Below, one piece after another: positions 63,644 to 64,000 of a DNA stretch of 64,000 bases (the first letter of the stretch is position 1; every line of letters begins with the position of its first letter). Location of the stretch: contig NZ_JAAGBB010000020.1 of the NCBI RefSeq assembly GCF_018129085.1, positions 1-64,000 on the forward strand. Reading direction: 5' to 3'. Source of the stretch: Plastoroseomonas hellenica (GTDB lineage Bacteria; Pseudomonadota; Alphaproteobacteria; Acetobacterales; Acetobacteraceae). The translations under genes were made by a program, and so were the position numbers. The notes under the pieces are model-generated. The model worked only from the letters and a program-made list of their open reading frames with translations, had not been told where the DNA came from and made no database searches.

Positions 63644-64000
63644 GGCGGCCGCCTCCCGCAGCTTGGCGCCGGGTATTCCCGCCGCTGCTCATGGCGAAGC
63701 GGGCGGCGGCGAAGCCCGCCAGCATCGCGGCGCCGAAGAAAGCGGCAGGCTGGCGCTGTGCGAAGGCGCCCGCCTTGCCGAGCAGGTCGCCGAGACTCTG
63801 CGCCTTCAATGCCTCGGCAACGCCTTCCACGGAATCGGCCGCCGCGCGCACGTGCTTCGCGATGGCGGGCGAGCTCTCGTCCAGATCCTCGGCGGCATGG
63901 CGTATGGCGCGCGCCATGCCGAAGCCCTGCCTGGCGCCGGCTTCCTTCGTGTCTTCCGCGGCTCTCTCCGTGCGCGCGCGTGCGGCGTTCACGACGTCCT
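63633..64000 (-). CDS. YqjD/membrane-stress-like protein, 5' end outside window
   Basis: At least 119 aa; the frame stays open to the window edge, so the start may be upstream (a GTG at 63992 is possible). It has an amphipathic helical part (AAEDLDESSPAIAKHVRAAADSVEG) and one hydrophobic stretch (PAAFFGAAMLAGFAAARFAM). That layout resembles ElaB/YqjD-type ribosome- or membrane-associated proteins. It is the first visible gene of the DUF3618/holin-X operon. Confidence 0.7.
   Translation of the reverse strand, partial: DVVNAARARTERAAEDTKEAGARQGFGMARAIRHAAEDLDESSPAIAKHVRAAADSVEGVAEALKAQSLGDLLGKAGAFAQRQPAAFFGAAMLAGFAAARFAMSSGGNTRRQAAGGGRHER

Overview
The window is about 70% G+C, densely packed, with alphaproteobacterial-type genes: HolC, a complete Mrp antiporter operon, class III nucleotide cyclases with TPRs, ExoD, LpxD, and three Bug/TctC-type solute receptors with no transporter membrane genes nearby. 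The gene mix, the receptor count and the dispersed palindromic repeats at gene ends suggest an Acetobacteraceae chromosome (Roseomonas-like). That placement is inference. No rRNA, tRNA, CRISPR array, transposase or prophage was recognised.

Layout. 0-3.3 kb: 3' part of an M17 aminopeptidase, a peptide-binding ABC receptor, and holC. 3.4-4.6 kb: small lipoprotein and a GST. 4.7-17.7 kb is the most unusual part. A PAP2/haloperoxidase-like enzyme lies downstream of a cyclase-TPR gene. That cyclase is divergent from a subtilase (S8), which is followed by a clan-CD (caspase-like) protein. A second, larger cyclase-ATPase-TPR gene is divergent from a second subtilase. That subtilase starts a tightly overlapping operon with a radical SAM/SPASM enzyme, a PqqD-like protein and an unknown 169-aa protein. 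A Crp/Fnr regulator with a cNMP-binding motif closes the region. 17.9-29.5 kb: hydrolase-like protein, chemoreceptor, two transglutaminase-like proteins with DUF1488-type neighbours, DUF3606-like, ExoD, LpxD, cupin, and an HxlR regulator divergent from an oxidoreductase.

29.5-38.4 kb is catabolic: Bug receptors, amidase, FAH-family enzyme, methyltransferase, M20 peptidase, thioesterase and an NTF2-like protein. Much of it lies between two inverted copies of a repeat of about 150 bp. 38.5-43.6 kb: a 936-aa protein made of five 157-aa repeats, followed by two unknown genes on the same strand. 43.8-51.8 kb: MFS transporter, PtsN-like EIIA and mrpAB-C-D-E-F-G, whose genes all overlap. 51.9-64 kb: small proteins, reductase/regulator pair, YcxB-like and DUF1330 proteins, GlgX, an iron-type ABC receptor, a histidine-rich lipoprotein, SDR, and a DUF3618/holin-X membrane-stress operon running off the window.

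At least eight copies of a palindromic repeat, often a double hairpin, sit directly at gene ends and in several cases supply the stop codon. Changes between copies are compensatory in the stems. The best candidate for an undescribed system is the 4.7-17.7 kb region: two cyclase/subtilase divergent pairs, a caspase-like protein, a radical SAM operon and a cNMP-responsive regulator.
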